A stretch of DNA of 64,000 bases, from assembly GCF_020832045.1 (NCBI RefSeq), contig NZ_JAFIFK010000032.1:38600-102599 (forward strand), in the 5' to 3' direction. A program made the translations under genes and the position numbers. Source of the DNA: Halomonas sp. (GTDB lineage Bacteria > Pseudomonadota > Gammaproteobacteria > Pseudomonadales > Halomonadaceae). Position 1 is the first letter of the stretch, and each line of letters starts with the position of its first letter. A model generated the notes under the pieces. That model was not told where the DNA came from. It saw only the letters and a program-made list of their open reading frames with translations, and did no database searches. This document shows positions 36,086 through 45,082 of this stretch, one piece after another.

Positions 36086-36604
36086 ATGAACAACGTCGCC
36101 GAACTCCTACGCCTCATCAACAACCTGGTCCGCCTCGGCACCATCGCCGAGGTGGATCACGCATCCGCGCGCGTACGCGTCAAGATCGGCGAGTTGCTCA
36201 CCGCATGGCTGCCCTGGCTCGCCGCCCGCGCTGGCACCACCCGCGATTGGTCGCCGCCCACCGTGGGCGAACAGGTCGTCGTGCTCTCTCCCGGCGGGGA
36301 TCTCGCCGCCGCCGTGGTGCTCACCGGCCTTTACCAGCAGGCCCACCCCGCGCCCAGCAGCAGTGCAGCCGTCATCGGCCGCTGGCTGCCCGATGGCACC
36401 CGCATCGAGTACGACCACGAAGCCAACACCCTGACGCTCGACTGCGTCGGGGCCGTCCACGTCAAGGCCGCCGGCGTCGTCACCATCGATGCCGAGAGCA
36501 TCCACCACAACCAGGGCAACCCCGTCGTTACCACCGCCCACATCTGTCACTTCACCGGCAACCCGCACGGCGACGGGTCCAGCACGGTAACCGCGGGGGA
36601 ATAG
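36086..36604 (+). CDS. V: P2 gpV-like baseplate spike/assembly protein
   Basis: LVRLGTIAEVDHASARVRVKIGELLTAWLPWLAARAGTTRDWSPPTVGEQVVVLSPGGDL. Confidence 0.92.
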   Translation: MNNVAELLRLINNLVRLGTIAEVDHASARVRVKIGELLTAWLPWLAARAGTTRDWSPPTVGEQVVVLSPGGDLAAAVVLTGLYQQAHPAPSSSAAVIGRWLPDGTRIEYDHEANTLTLDCVGAVHVKAAGVVTIDAESIHHNQGNPVVTTAHICHFTGNPHGDGSSTVTAGE

Positions 36605-36606
36605 CT

Positions 36607-36804
36607 ATGGCACTCAGCAAGGGGCAGCTCAAGACCCGCATCGTCACCGAGATGGCCGCCCAGGGCGCCACAGCCACCGGCGAACACTCCTGGGTCAATC
36701 GCATGGCCGAAGCCATCGCCAACGCCGTGGTTGACGAGATCCAGCAGAACGCCGAAGTGCCCGTATCAGGCGGCAGCTCCGCCGGCACCTACGGAGTCGA
36801 ATGA
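36607..36804 (+). CDS. Small hypothetical protein between V and W
   Basis: Tight spacing, ATG 36607. Confidence 0.65.
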   Translation: MALSKGQLKTRIVTEMAAQGATATGEHSWVNRMAEAIANAVVDEIQQNAEVPVSGGSSAGTYGVE

Positions 36805-37142
36805 TGACCGGTATGAATGCCAGCACAGGACGCGCCCTCACCGACCTGGCCCACATCCGCCAAAGCGTGCGCGACATCCTCACCACGCCCATCGGCAGCC
36901 GCGTCATGCGCCGCGACTACGGCAGCCTGCTGCCCGAGCTGATCGACGCTCCCCTGAATGACGCCACCCTGCTGCAAGCCTATGCCGCCAGCATCATGGC
37001 CATTATCCGTTGGGAACCGCGCATCCGCGTGACCGCCATCCGCCGCAGCGTCAGCACCACCCAGCCCGGCGCCGCCGTGCTCGAGATCGACGCCCAGACA
37101 CGCGAAGGCCAAGGCCTGCAGCTCGAGGTACCCATCGCATGA
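36801..37142 (+). CDS. W: P2 gpW-like baseplate protein
   Basis: GRALTDLAHIRQSVRDILTTPIGSRVMRRDYGSLLPELID. Confidence 0.92.
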   Translation: MMTGMNASTGRALTDLAHIRQSVRDILTTPIGSRVMRRDYGSLLPELIDAPLNDATLLQAYAASIMAIIRWEPRIRVTAIRRSVSTTQPGAAVLEIDAQTREGQGLQLEVPIA

Positions 37143-38077
37143 GCGGTCCTATCGACCTGTCCCAGCTTCCACCGCCCACCGTCGTTGAAGAACTCGACTA
37201 CGAAGCGATCTATGCCGAACGCAAGGCGGCGCTGCTGGAACTGGTGCCGGCCGAGCGCCGCGAAGAGGTCGAGGCCACCCTCGAGCTGGAAAGCGAGCCG
37301 CTCACAAAGCTGCTGCAGGAGAACGCCTACCGCGAACTGCACTGGCGGCAGCACGTCAACGAAGCCGCCCGCGCCGTCATGCTGGCGTTTTCCAACGACG
37401 AGGATCTCGACAACCTGGTCGCCAACTTCAACGTCCAGCGGCTCATGGTCGACCCCGGCGACCCCACCGCAACGCCACCGGTAGCGCCCACCTACGAAGG
37501 CAACACCGAGCTGCGACTGCGCGGACAGGAAGCATGGGAAGGACTGAGCGTCGCCGGCCCCCGAGCCGCCTACGAGTTTCACGCCCGCAGCGCCGACGGC
37601 CGCGTTGCCGACGCCCGGGCCATCTCGCCCGAGCCCTGTGATGCCCTGATTATCGTCCTCTCCCGCGATGGCGATGGAACCGCTGGCCAAGACCTACTCA
37701 ACATCGTCTACGCCGCGGTCACCCCCGAGCACATCCGCCCGGTGGCCGACCGTGTAACCGTGCAATCGGCCGAGATCATCGACTATGAGATCGACGCCGA
37801 GCTGCAACTCTATGAAGATGCCGGAGCCGCCCAAGAGCTGATTCTCGATGCCGCCAACGCCAGGCTGCAACGCTTCATCGAAGCCCAGCACCGCCAGCGG
37901 CGGCGCATCGGCGTCAGCGTGTACCTCGACGCCATAAAGGCCGCCCTGCACGTCGAAGGCGTCGAGCATGTAAAGCTGAACAGCCCAGTCGAACACATCA
38001 TCATCGACCGCACCCAGGCCGCCCGCTGCACCGCCAAAGCCGTGGCCATCGCGGGCGAAGGGGGCGGCGATGACTGA
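37139..38077 (+). CDS. J: P2 gpJ-like baseplate protein
   Basis: MSGPIDLSQLPPPTVVEELDYEAIYAERKAAL. Confidence 0.92.
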   Translation: MSGPIDLSQLPPPTVVEELDYEAIYAERKAALLELVPAERREEVEATLELESEPLTKLLQENAYRELHWRQHVNEAARAVMLAFSNDEDLDNLVANFNVQRLMVDPGDPTATPPVAPTYEGNTELRLRGQEAWEGLSVAGPRAAYEFHARSADGRVADARAISPEPCDALIIVLSRDGDGTAGQDLLNIVYAAVTPEHIRPVADRVTVQSAEIIDYEIDAELQLYEDAGAAQELILDAANARLQRFIEAQHRQRRRIGVSVYLDAIKAALHVEGVEHVKLNSPVEHIIIDRTQAARCTAKAVAIAGEGGGDD

Positions 38078-38696
38078 ACACCGCCACCTACTACCCCCCA
38101 ACGCCACCCCCCTCGAGCGAGCTGCCGCCACTGCCCTGGCCGAGATCCAGCGTGTACCGGTACCGCTTCGGCAACTTTGGAACCCCGATACCTGCCCCAC
38201 CCACCTGCTGCCCTACCTGGCGTGGGCATTTTCGGTTGATCGCTGGGACCCAAAATGGTCCACCGCTGCCAAGCGCGGCGTTATCCGTTCGTCTTGGGAG
38301 GTGCACAAGCGTAAGGGCACTATTTCGGCCCTTCGCCGCGTCGTCGAGCCGCTGGGGTATTTGCTCGAAGTCATCGAGTGGTGGCAGCAGGAGCCACCCG
38401 GCCCCCGCGGTACCTTCACGCTCAGAATCGGTGTGCTCGATACCGGCATCACCGAGCCAATGTTTGCCGAGTTGGAACGGCTGATCGACGACGCCAAGCC
38501 GCTCACCCGCCACATCACCGGGCTCGACATCACACTGAGCACCCACTTGATCACCCACACAGGAGTTGCCGTATACGACGGCGACGAGCTCGACGTGCTG
38601 CCCTGGGAAACCCCAGACATCAACGTCGCATGCCACATCAGTTACGCACTCGCTGTTACCACCACCGACACACTGGACGTTCACCTCTATGATTGA
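38070..38696 (+). CDS. I: P2 gpI-like tail protein
   Basis: LLPPNATPLERAAATALAEIQRVPVPLRQLWNPDTCPTHLLPYLAWAFSVDRWD. Confidence 0.92.
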   Translation: MTEHRHLLPPNATPLERAAATALAEIQRVPVPLRQLWNPDTCPTHLLPYLAWAFSVDRWDPKWSTAAKRGVIRSSWEVHKRKGTISALRRVVEPLGYLLEVIEWWQQEPPGPRGTFTLRIGVLDTGITEPMFAELERLIDDAKPLTRHITGLDITLSTHLITHTGVAVYDGDELDVLPWETPDINVACHISYALAVTTTDTLDVHLYD

Positions 38697-39858
38697 CGAA
38701 AACTCCACCTTCGGCGGGTTCCTCACCCAGATCGGCGAGGCCAAACAGAGCAACGCCAACGCGCTCGAGCAGCCTTGGCGGATCACTCACATGCTCCTGG
38801 GCGATGCCAACGGCACCGACCCGGTCCCACAGCACGACCAGACCCAACTAATCAACCAGCGGCACCGCGCCGCGATCAATCAACTCTCCGTCGATCCTAA
38901 CAACACGGCAATCCTAATCGCCGAACTAGTTTTACCTCCTAACGTTGGGGGCTGGTGGATCCGCGAGCTCGGCCTCGAAGACGAAGACGGCGACTTTGTC
39001 GCGGTGGCCAACTGCGCTCCCAGCTATAAGCCACTACTCGCCCAAGGCAGTGGCCGTAACCAGGTGGTGCGAATGCACCTCATCCTCAGCAACACGGCCA
39101 ACGTGCAGCTGAAGATCGATCCTTCGGTTGTGCTCGCGACGCGCAAGTATGTCGACGAGGGTGATCGTGCGGTAAGAGCGGAGACGCAATTTTCCACTTA
39201 CGATGCTGATCGCACCTATACCACTGGCGAAATCGTGCGCGGTAGTGATGGGATGTTCTACGAGTTCTACGATCGCGATCAAGCTGGACAGGTGAAGGGA
39301 GTCAGCCCAACCACTGCCGCCAACCGCCCCCACATCTGGATGCAGTGGGATGGCGTTAAGCCTGGCACTACTATTGAATGGCGCAGCGAGACACTGCCCG
39401 AGGGTTACGTCGAAAACGACGGAAGCACGATCAGCCGCATCGACTACCGCCGCATTTTTGCGGCATTAGGTACCACCTACGGGGCGGGTAACGGCTCAAC
39501 CACTTTTCGTATGCCTGACGATCGAGGCGAGTTCAAGCGGGGGCTGGACCATGGGCGGGGCGTTGACCCAGGGCGGTCAATCAGCACGAGTCAGTTAGAT
39601 CAAATGCAGATGATTCAAGGTACGGTGGTTGCTGATACGGGTTCTAGTACGCATAGATTTTTTGATCAATCGAGCGGAGCACTAACTATTAGTGGCCCCG
39701 GGCATACCCTTTCATCGACGGTGGCAACTAGTAGCGCAGAAAGAAACCGGATTCTAAATTTCAATTCTTCAAATTCACCAAACGCTCGAACATCAGCAAC
39801 AACCAGTGGTGAAACTCGCTCACGCAACAACGCCGTTATCTACCTGACTAAGGCCTGA
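38689..39858 (+). CDS. H: P2 gpH-like tail fibre with phage tail collar-type C-terminus
   Basis: LLGDANGTDPVPQHDQTQLINQRHRAAINQLSVDPNN...MPDDRGEFKRGLDHGRGVDPGRSI. Confidence 0.9.
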   Translation: MIDENSTFGGFLTQIGEAKQSNANALEQPWRITHMLLGDANGTDPVPQHDQTQLINQRHRAAINQLSVDPNNTAILIAELVLPPNVGGWWIRELGLEDEDGDFVAVANCAPSYKPLLAQGSGRNQVVRMHLILSNTANVQLKIDPSVVLATRKYVDEGDRAVRAETQFSTYDADRTYTTGEIVRGSDGMFYEFYDRDQAGQVKGVSPTTAANRPHIWMQWDGVKPGTTIEWRSETLPEGYVENDGSTISRIDYRRIFAALGTTYGAGNGSTTFRMPDDRGEFKRGLDHGRGVDPGRSISTSQLDQMQMIQGTVVADTGSSTHRFFDQSSGALTISGPGHTLSSTVATSSAERNRILNFNSSNSPNARTSATTSGETRSRNNAVIYLTKA

Positions 39859-39869
39859 AGGAGAAGACA

Positions 39870-40535
39870 ATGCGCATCTGGGATATTCACCCCACCGACG
39901 GCACAGTTATTGCCCCTGCTGGCCGCGAAGCGCCCCTCGAGCCAATGCGGCGTGAACCGCGCATTCCGGCCGGAGCGATTAACATAGAGCCGCCCTCAGT
40001 CGGCGACCACCAGGCCGCCCTCTGGAATGGCGAGGACTGGAAAGTCGTGCCAGACTACCGCGGCCATGTCTTCTGGACCGAGGATGGTAAGCGGCACGAG
40101 ATCACCGAGCTGGGCGTCGAGTTGCCCGAGGACGCTCTGGACGAAGCACCACCCGAACCTCTCGCCGACCTAGCCGGCCGCATGCGCGCCGCCATCGATA
40201 CCGCTCGCGACCAGGCCTTCGCCGCTGGCTTCAAGTACCACATTGCTGGCGAAGAAGACGTCGTTCAGACCCGTGGCCAGGATCAAACCAACCTGCTCGG
40301 CATCGCCATCGAAGCGCGGGAATTGCACGCCGCCGGCGTCAACGATGCAGTCATCGAATTCCGTGGCCTGAGCAACATCAACCGTGCGCTAACGCCTAAG
40401 CAGGCCATCGATCTCACCAACGCCGCCTCAGAGTATATTAAGGAAATTTATCAGCGCAGCTGGAACCGCAAGGATGCTATCGACGCGGCACTTGCTAACG
40501 AGGATCGAGCAGAGATTGAGGCTGTAACCTGGTGA
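39870..40535 (+). CDS. DUF4376 tail-fibre-associated protein
   Basis: C-terminal DUF4376-type sequence; downstream of H. Confidence 0.75.
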   Translation: MRIWDIHPTDGTVIAPAGREAPLEPMRREPRIPAGAINIEPPSVGDHQAALWNGEDWKVVPDYRGHVFWTEDGKRHEITELGVELPEDALDEAPPEPLADLAGRMRAAIDTARDQAFAAGFKYHIAGEEDVVQTRGQDQTNLLGIAIEARELHAAGVNDAVIEFRGLSNINRALTPKQAIDLTNAASEYIKEIYQRSWNRKDAIDAALANEDRAEIEAVTW

Positions 40536-40565
40536 GTTTATTACGTAAAACACTATTAACAAAAA

Positions 40566-40597
40566 GAAGCCAATCAAGAAATTCTTGACTGGCTTCT
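40566..40597. terminator. Bidirectional terminator
   Basis: GAAGCCAATCAAGAA/TTCTTGACTGGCTTC followed by TTTT, between convergent genes. Confidence 0.85.
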
Positions 40598-40612
40598 TTT
40601 ATAACAAAATTA

Positions 40613-42559
40613 TTACTCTTGTGCTTTTCTTAGAAATGTAAACACATTGGAAATGGAGCCTTCCTTGACAGCTTTTTCACCCAAAGCCTCGGAGCCGAGC
40701 AAGCTCAAATGGCCCGAATTATAGTAAACAGGGACGCTATTCAAGTATGCATAGCAGGAAACACCATCACATATTTTATCGCGAATTGTGAAAGTGGCGA
40801 CATTACTATATTCGCTTACGATTTCTTCAATCAGATCGTTGACACGATGATCACCTTCATCATCTATTCTGCTTCTTTCGAAACAGTTCATTAAGGGTAT
40901 AGTGATCGCTTTTTGAGCACATTGTCTATCGTATTCATGGAAAATGGGAATCTTTTTGGCCACTAGAACGTTACCAACCCCCTTGCTCAAGTAGTCAATA
41001 GTATTTCGGAACTCATTCTCGAATTCATCACTGCGAGAAAAATAAGCGGTCCAACTCGCACCGACAATAACCGTATCGTATTTCCCCAGCTCACTCTTGA
41101 TTACTTGGTTAAACTTATCGCAAGACTCATGATCTCTTGTCACAAAGTCCGAAGAATTGTCAAAAAACGGGACACACGCGGGATGACTCAAGTTTCTCAT
41201 TGAAACCCTAGAGTGCTCAGCCACTGCCTTTAAATATCCGACATAATGAGCCGCGTTCGAGTCACCCCAAATTAAAACAGAGGGCGCTTGATCACTAGGC
41301 CCAATAATGCAACGATCATGATTTAAGAGACTTTCGAGCCTTTCATGATTACTTGACTGACAAACGTAGCGAAAGCTATAAGCAGCCTTGGTCAACTCCT
41401 CCATCGAGCTCACCCTTTCGGCATACCCTTTATTCACATAGCCATTACTACTGTAAACAAGACCTGAAAAAGAAATCACAACCGCAACTAACACAGCTGC
41501 ACCTACGGAAAATTTGACACGTCTAACCGAAGGCTTTCTAAAAGGAGTCTCTATATAGCGATAAGAAAAAACTGTGAAACCGACTATTAAAAAAAGGCAA
41601 AGCATCCCACCAATAAAAGTCGGTTCACCATATGCATACCGGTAAAATGCCAAGATGGGCCAATGCCAAAGGTAAAGCGAGAACGACAGCAGGCCAATTA
41701 TTACGAAAGGCCTAAACGAAAGCAACCTACCTACTGAACTATTACCCACGCTCCCGGAAGCAATCAGCAATGCCCCACCAATTGATGGAATCAGCGAAAT
41801 GAAGCCAGGGAAAGACGCTTTATCTATGCTAAAAAAAGACCAAACTATCAGACCGAGGCCTACTACTGAGAAAATTTCGCTCACAGCTTTATTAGAGAAT
41901 GTGGCGTACTTGTAGGTAAGCATAAATGTCATACAACCTATTAGCAGCCCTCCAGCTCTAGTAGGAAGCATATAATATGCAAAAGCCGGATCCTTACTTA
42001 CATAAAACTCACTTAACAAGAATGACGATGCTGCCAAAGCCACACTTACCCAGAAAAGTAACCTCATGCCCCCTAACTTGTAAGATAGCAGTAATATAAC
42101 TGGCCAAATTAGGTAAAACTGCTCTTCTACGCCAAGAGACCACATGTGCAGCAGCGGTACAGTATCAGTAGAAGCCGCAAAGTATCCAGCATCAAGAAAT
42201 AGCCAGAAATAGACATTTGCCAATGAAAAAACTGAGGCGATGGCTGATTCCGAAAGAGCCTTTGAGTCGGCAGGCAACATAAAAACCATTCCGACCAACA
42301 ATGTCACCAGCGTTACAAACATTGCTGCAGGCACAATCCTTCTCACACGCCTAACAAAAAACTCTTTAAAAGAGAAACCACCCTGCTCCACTTGTCGATA
42401 CACAATACCTGTTATCAGAAAGCCCGAGATAACAAAGAATATATCCACCCCGATAAAACCGCCAGGCAGCCATTCATTGTTAAAATGAAAGACAACAACT
42501 GAAATAACAGCAAGAGTTCTCAGGCCATCAATGTCTGGCCTGTATTGACTATTATGCAT
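40613..42559 (-). CDS. OafA/YrhL-type acyltransferase with C-terminal SGNH domain (cargo)
   Basis: YRPDIDGLRTLAVISVVVFHF, FFVISGFLITGI, SLGVEEQFYLIWP, SGNH-type IWGDSNAAHY; clearly AT-richer than flanks. Confidence 0.92.
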   Translation of the reverse strand: MHNSQYRPDIDGLRTLAVISVVVFHFNNEWLPGGFIGVDIFFVISGFLITGIVYRQVEQGGFSFKEFFVRRVRRIVPAAMFVTLVTLLVGMVFMLPADSKALSESAIASVFSLANVYFWLFLDAGYFAASTDTVPLLHMWSLGVEEQFYLIWPVILLLSYKLGGMRLLFWVSVALAASSFLLSEFYVSKDPAFAYYMLPTRAGGLLIGCMTFMLTYKYATFSNKAVSEIFSVVGLGLIVWSFFSIDKASFPGFISLIPSIGGALLIASGSVGNSSVGRLLSFRPFVIIGLLSFSLYLWHWPILAFYRYAYGEPTFIGGMLCLFLIVGFTVFSYRYIETPFRKPSVRRVKFSVGAAVLVAVVISFSGLVYSSNGYVNKGYAERVSSMEELTKAAYSFRYVCQSSNHERLESLLNHDRCIIGPSDQAPSVLIWGDSNAAHYVGYLKAVAEHSRVSMRNLSHPACVPFFDNSSDFVTRDHESCDKFNQVIKSELGKYDTVIVGASWTAYFSRSDEFENEFRNTIDYLSKGVGNVLVAKKIPIFHEYDRQCAQKAITIPLMNCFERSRIDDEGDHRVNDLIEEIVSEYSNVATFTIRDKICDGVSCYAYLNSVPVYYNSGHLSLLGSEALGEKAVKEGSISNVFTFLRKAQE

Positions 42560-42700
42560 CCCTCGTTCCCCATGCGTTTTGGCGCCAGCATTCTGCCATG
42601 CTTAAGAAGAAATTGCTCATGGAGAACAGATGCGAAAGCACTCCAATTCAAACGTTAGCTCGACGCCTACACAACGCTCGAAGGCTCACTTAGCCTCCCA

Positions 42701-42720
42701 TGTACCACCCCAACCGTACA
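42701..42720. promoter_or_regulatory. Putative Ogr/Delta activator site 3: TGTACCACCCCAACCGTACA
   Basis: Upstream of gpFI; same 20-bp motif as sites 1 and 2. Confidence 0.72.
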
Positions 42721-42810
42721 CGCCCCCATGATGGCCCCCTGCGCACGCGCGCGGCACGGTGACGGCATCACGCCCGTTCTGTCGCCACCCGCCACCGCGC
42801 AGGAGCTCCC

Positions 42811-43986
42811 ATGCCCGATCAATACCACCACGGCGTACGCGTCCACGAAAGAAACGAGGGCACACGCCCGATCCGAACCATCGCCACGGCCGTGGTTGGC
42901 CTGGTGGTCACCGGTCCCGAGGCCGACGCCGAGGCCTTCCCGCTGGATACCCCGGTGCTGCTCACCGATCTCTACGCCGCCATCGGCAAGGCCGGTACCG
43001 GCGGCACCCTGGCCCGTTCGCTGCGCGCCATCGTCACCGAGGCCCGCACCCTAGTGGTCGTGGTGCGCGTCGAGGAAGGCGCCGACGAGGGCGAAACCAC
43101 CGCCAACCTCATCGGCGGCGTGACCGAATCGGGCCAGAAGACCGGCATGCAGGCCCTGCTGGCCGCTGAGCAGCGCTTCGGCGTCAAGCCTCGCATTCTC
43201 GGCGTGCCTGAGCTGGACGACGAAAGCGTCGCCGCCGAGCTCATCAGCCTCGCCAAACAGCTACGCGCCTTTGCCTATATCAGTGCCCACGGCTGCGAGA
43301 CGAAGGAAGAGGCCGCCATGTACCGCGAGGCATTCGGCGCCCGTGAGGCCATGGTGATCTGGCCCAATTGGCAGGCCTTCGACGTCGATGCCGAGGAAAC
43401 CCGCCCGCTCTCCGCCGTGGCCAAGGCCCTCGGCCACCGCGCCCGCCTCGACCAGCAGGTGGGCTGGCACAAGACCCTCTCCAACGTGCCGGTCAATAGC
43501 GTCACCGGCATCACCAAGGACGTGTTCTGGGATCTCCAGGACCCGAATACCGATGCCGGCTATCTCAATGCCGCAGAGGTCACCACCCTGATTAACCGCA
43601 ATGGATTCCGCTATTGGGGCTCGCGCACCACGTCGGATGACCCGCTGTTCGCGTTCGAGAACTACACCCGCACCGCCCAGGTGATCGCCGACACCCTCGC
43701 CGAGGCCCACCTTTGGGCCGTGGACAAGCCGATGCACCCTTCGCTCGTGCGCGACATCGTCGAGGGCATCAACGCCAAGTTCCGCGAGTGGGTGCGACTG
43801 GGCTACCTCATGGGCGGCGAGGCCTGGTTCGACGAGACGGCCAACCCGCCCGAGTCGCTCAAGGACGGCAAGCTGTTTATCGATTACGACTACACCCCGG
43901 TGCCTCCGCTCGAGAACCTCAACCTGATGCAGCGTATTACCGATCGCTATTTGGTCGATTTTGCCGACCGCGTCGCCGCCGCCTGA
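42811..43986 (+). CDS. FI: P2 gpFI-like tail sheath protein
   Basis: [49 protein letters not shown]. Confidence 0.95.
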   Translation: MPDQYHHGVRVHERNEGTRPIRTIATAVVGLVVTGPEADAEAFPLDTPVLLTDLYAAIGKAGTGGTLARSLRAIVTEARTLVVVVRVEEGADEGETTANLIGGVTESGQKTGMQALLAAEQRFGVKPRILGVPELDDESVAAELISLAKQLRAFAYISAHGCETKEEAAMYREAFGAREAMVIWPNWQAFDVDAEETRPLSAVAKALGHRARLDQQVGWHKTLSNVPVNSVTGITKDVFWDLQDPNTDAGYLNAAEVTTLINRNGFRYWGSRTTSDDPLFAFENYTRTAQVIADTLAEAHLWAVDKPMHPSLVRDIVEGINAKFREWVRLGYLMGGEAWFDETANPPESLKDGKLFIDYDYTPVPPLENLNLMQRITDRYLVDFADRVAAA

Positions 43987-44027
43987 GCCGCTTCGGCCTC
44001 AGTAACCAGAATTAGGAGAAGCTGAGC

Positions 44028-44537
44028 ATGGCACTTCCCAAAATCCTCAAGGACTTCAACCTGTTCGGGGACGGCAACAACTGGCAGGGCATGATCCCCG
44101 AGCTAACCCTGCCCGAGATGGCGCGCCGCATGGTCGAGTACGAAGGCGGCGGCATGGACGGCCCCATCGAAGTCGACCAGGGCGCCGAGCTGCAGGTGTT
44201 CGAGTGGACAGCCGGCGGCATGATCGTCGACATCTTCGACACCTGGGGCTCACCGATCCACGACGCCGCCCTGCTGCGCCTCACTGGCTCGTATGAATCC
44301 GACGAGACCGGCGAAACCGTGCCAGTCGAGATTGTCATGCGCGGCCGTCACAAGACCATCGCCCTGGGCGACGCCAGCAAGGGCGACAACAACCAGATCA
44401 GCGTCACCACCACCCTCTCGTATTTCAAGCTGAGCGTGGACGGCGAAGTCATCATCGAGCGCGACGTGCCCGGCATGGTGTTCCGCGTACGCGGGGAAGA
44501 CCGCTACGCCCAGCGCCGCCGCAACCTCGGCATCTAA
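44028..44537 (+). CDS. FII: P2 gpFII-like major tail tube protein
   Basis: ALPKILKDFNLFGDGNNWQGMIPELTLPEMARRMVEYEGGGMDGPI. Confidence 0.95.
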   Translation: MALPKILKDFNLFGDGNNWQGMIPELTLPEMARRMVEYEGGGMDGPIEVDQGAELQVFEWTAGGMIVDIFDTWGSPIHDAALLRLTGSYESDETGETVPVEIVMRGRHKTIALGDASKGDNNQISVTTTLSYFKLSVDGEVIIERDVPGMVFRVRGEDRYAQRRRNLGI

Positions 44538-44589
44538 CGCAATCACTCCCGGCCGCCCCCCGGCGGCCTGATCCGCTCCAGGAGAGACC

Positions 44590-44919
44590 ATGGACGAGCA
44601 AGCCAAAGACACCGCCCCCGCCACCGCGCCGGGCATCCCCACCGAAACCGTCACGCTGGACACACCCATCGAGCGCGGCGGCAAGACCGTCACCGAGATC
44701 ACCGTGCGCAAGCCGCTTTCCGGCGCCCTGCGCGGCGTGGCTCTGGTCGACCTGCTGAACATGGACACCCACAGCCTGACCCGCGTGCTGCCGCGCATCA
44801 CCGAGCCCGCCCTCACCGAGGCCGAGCTGCGCAAGATGGATCCGGCCGACATGGTGCAGCTGGGCAGCAAGGTGAGCCGTTTTTTGCTGGGCAAGCGGGC
44901 GGAGGGCGAGGAGCAGTAA
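44590..44919 (+). CDS. E: P2 gpE-like tail assembly chaperone
   Basis: Order and sequence; contains slippery T_TTT_TTG near its end. Confidence 0.9.
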   Translation: MDEQAKDTAPATAPGIPTETVTLDTPIERGGKTVTEITVRKPLSGALRGVALVDLLNMDTHSLTRVLPRITEPALTEAELRKMDPADMVQLGSKVSRFLLGKRAEGEEQ

Positions 44920-45074
44920 CCCTGCCCGCCTGCGTCGACGACGCCATGGCCGACATCGCCATGGTGTTCCACTGGGGGCCGGCCGAGATGGCCCCCATGC
45001 CCCTCGAGGAACTGATGGATTGGCGGGAGCGCGCCCGCCAGCGCTTTGAAGCCAAGCCACCGCCCAAACGATAG
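44590..45074 (+). CDS. gpE+E' -1 frameshift fusion (slip site 44880-44886)
   Basis: -1 frame after TTTTTTG encodes ...DDAMADIAMVFHWGPAEMAPMPLEELMDWRERARQRFE, the GpE'-type sequence. Confidence 0.88.
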
Positions 45075-45082
45075 GAGCCCGC

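Noticed and set aside
42811-43169. Arg/Pro-rich overlapping ORFs at the start of the sheath gene (42728-43169)
   Set aside because: Out-of-frame readings of GC-rich coding DNA; the sheath frame is unambiguous.
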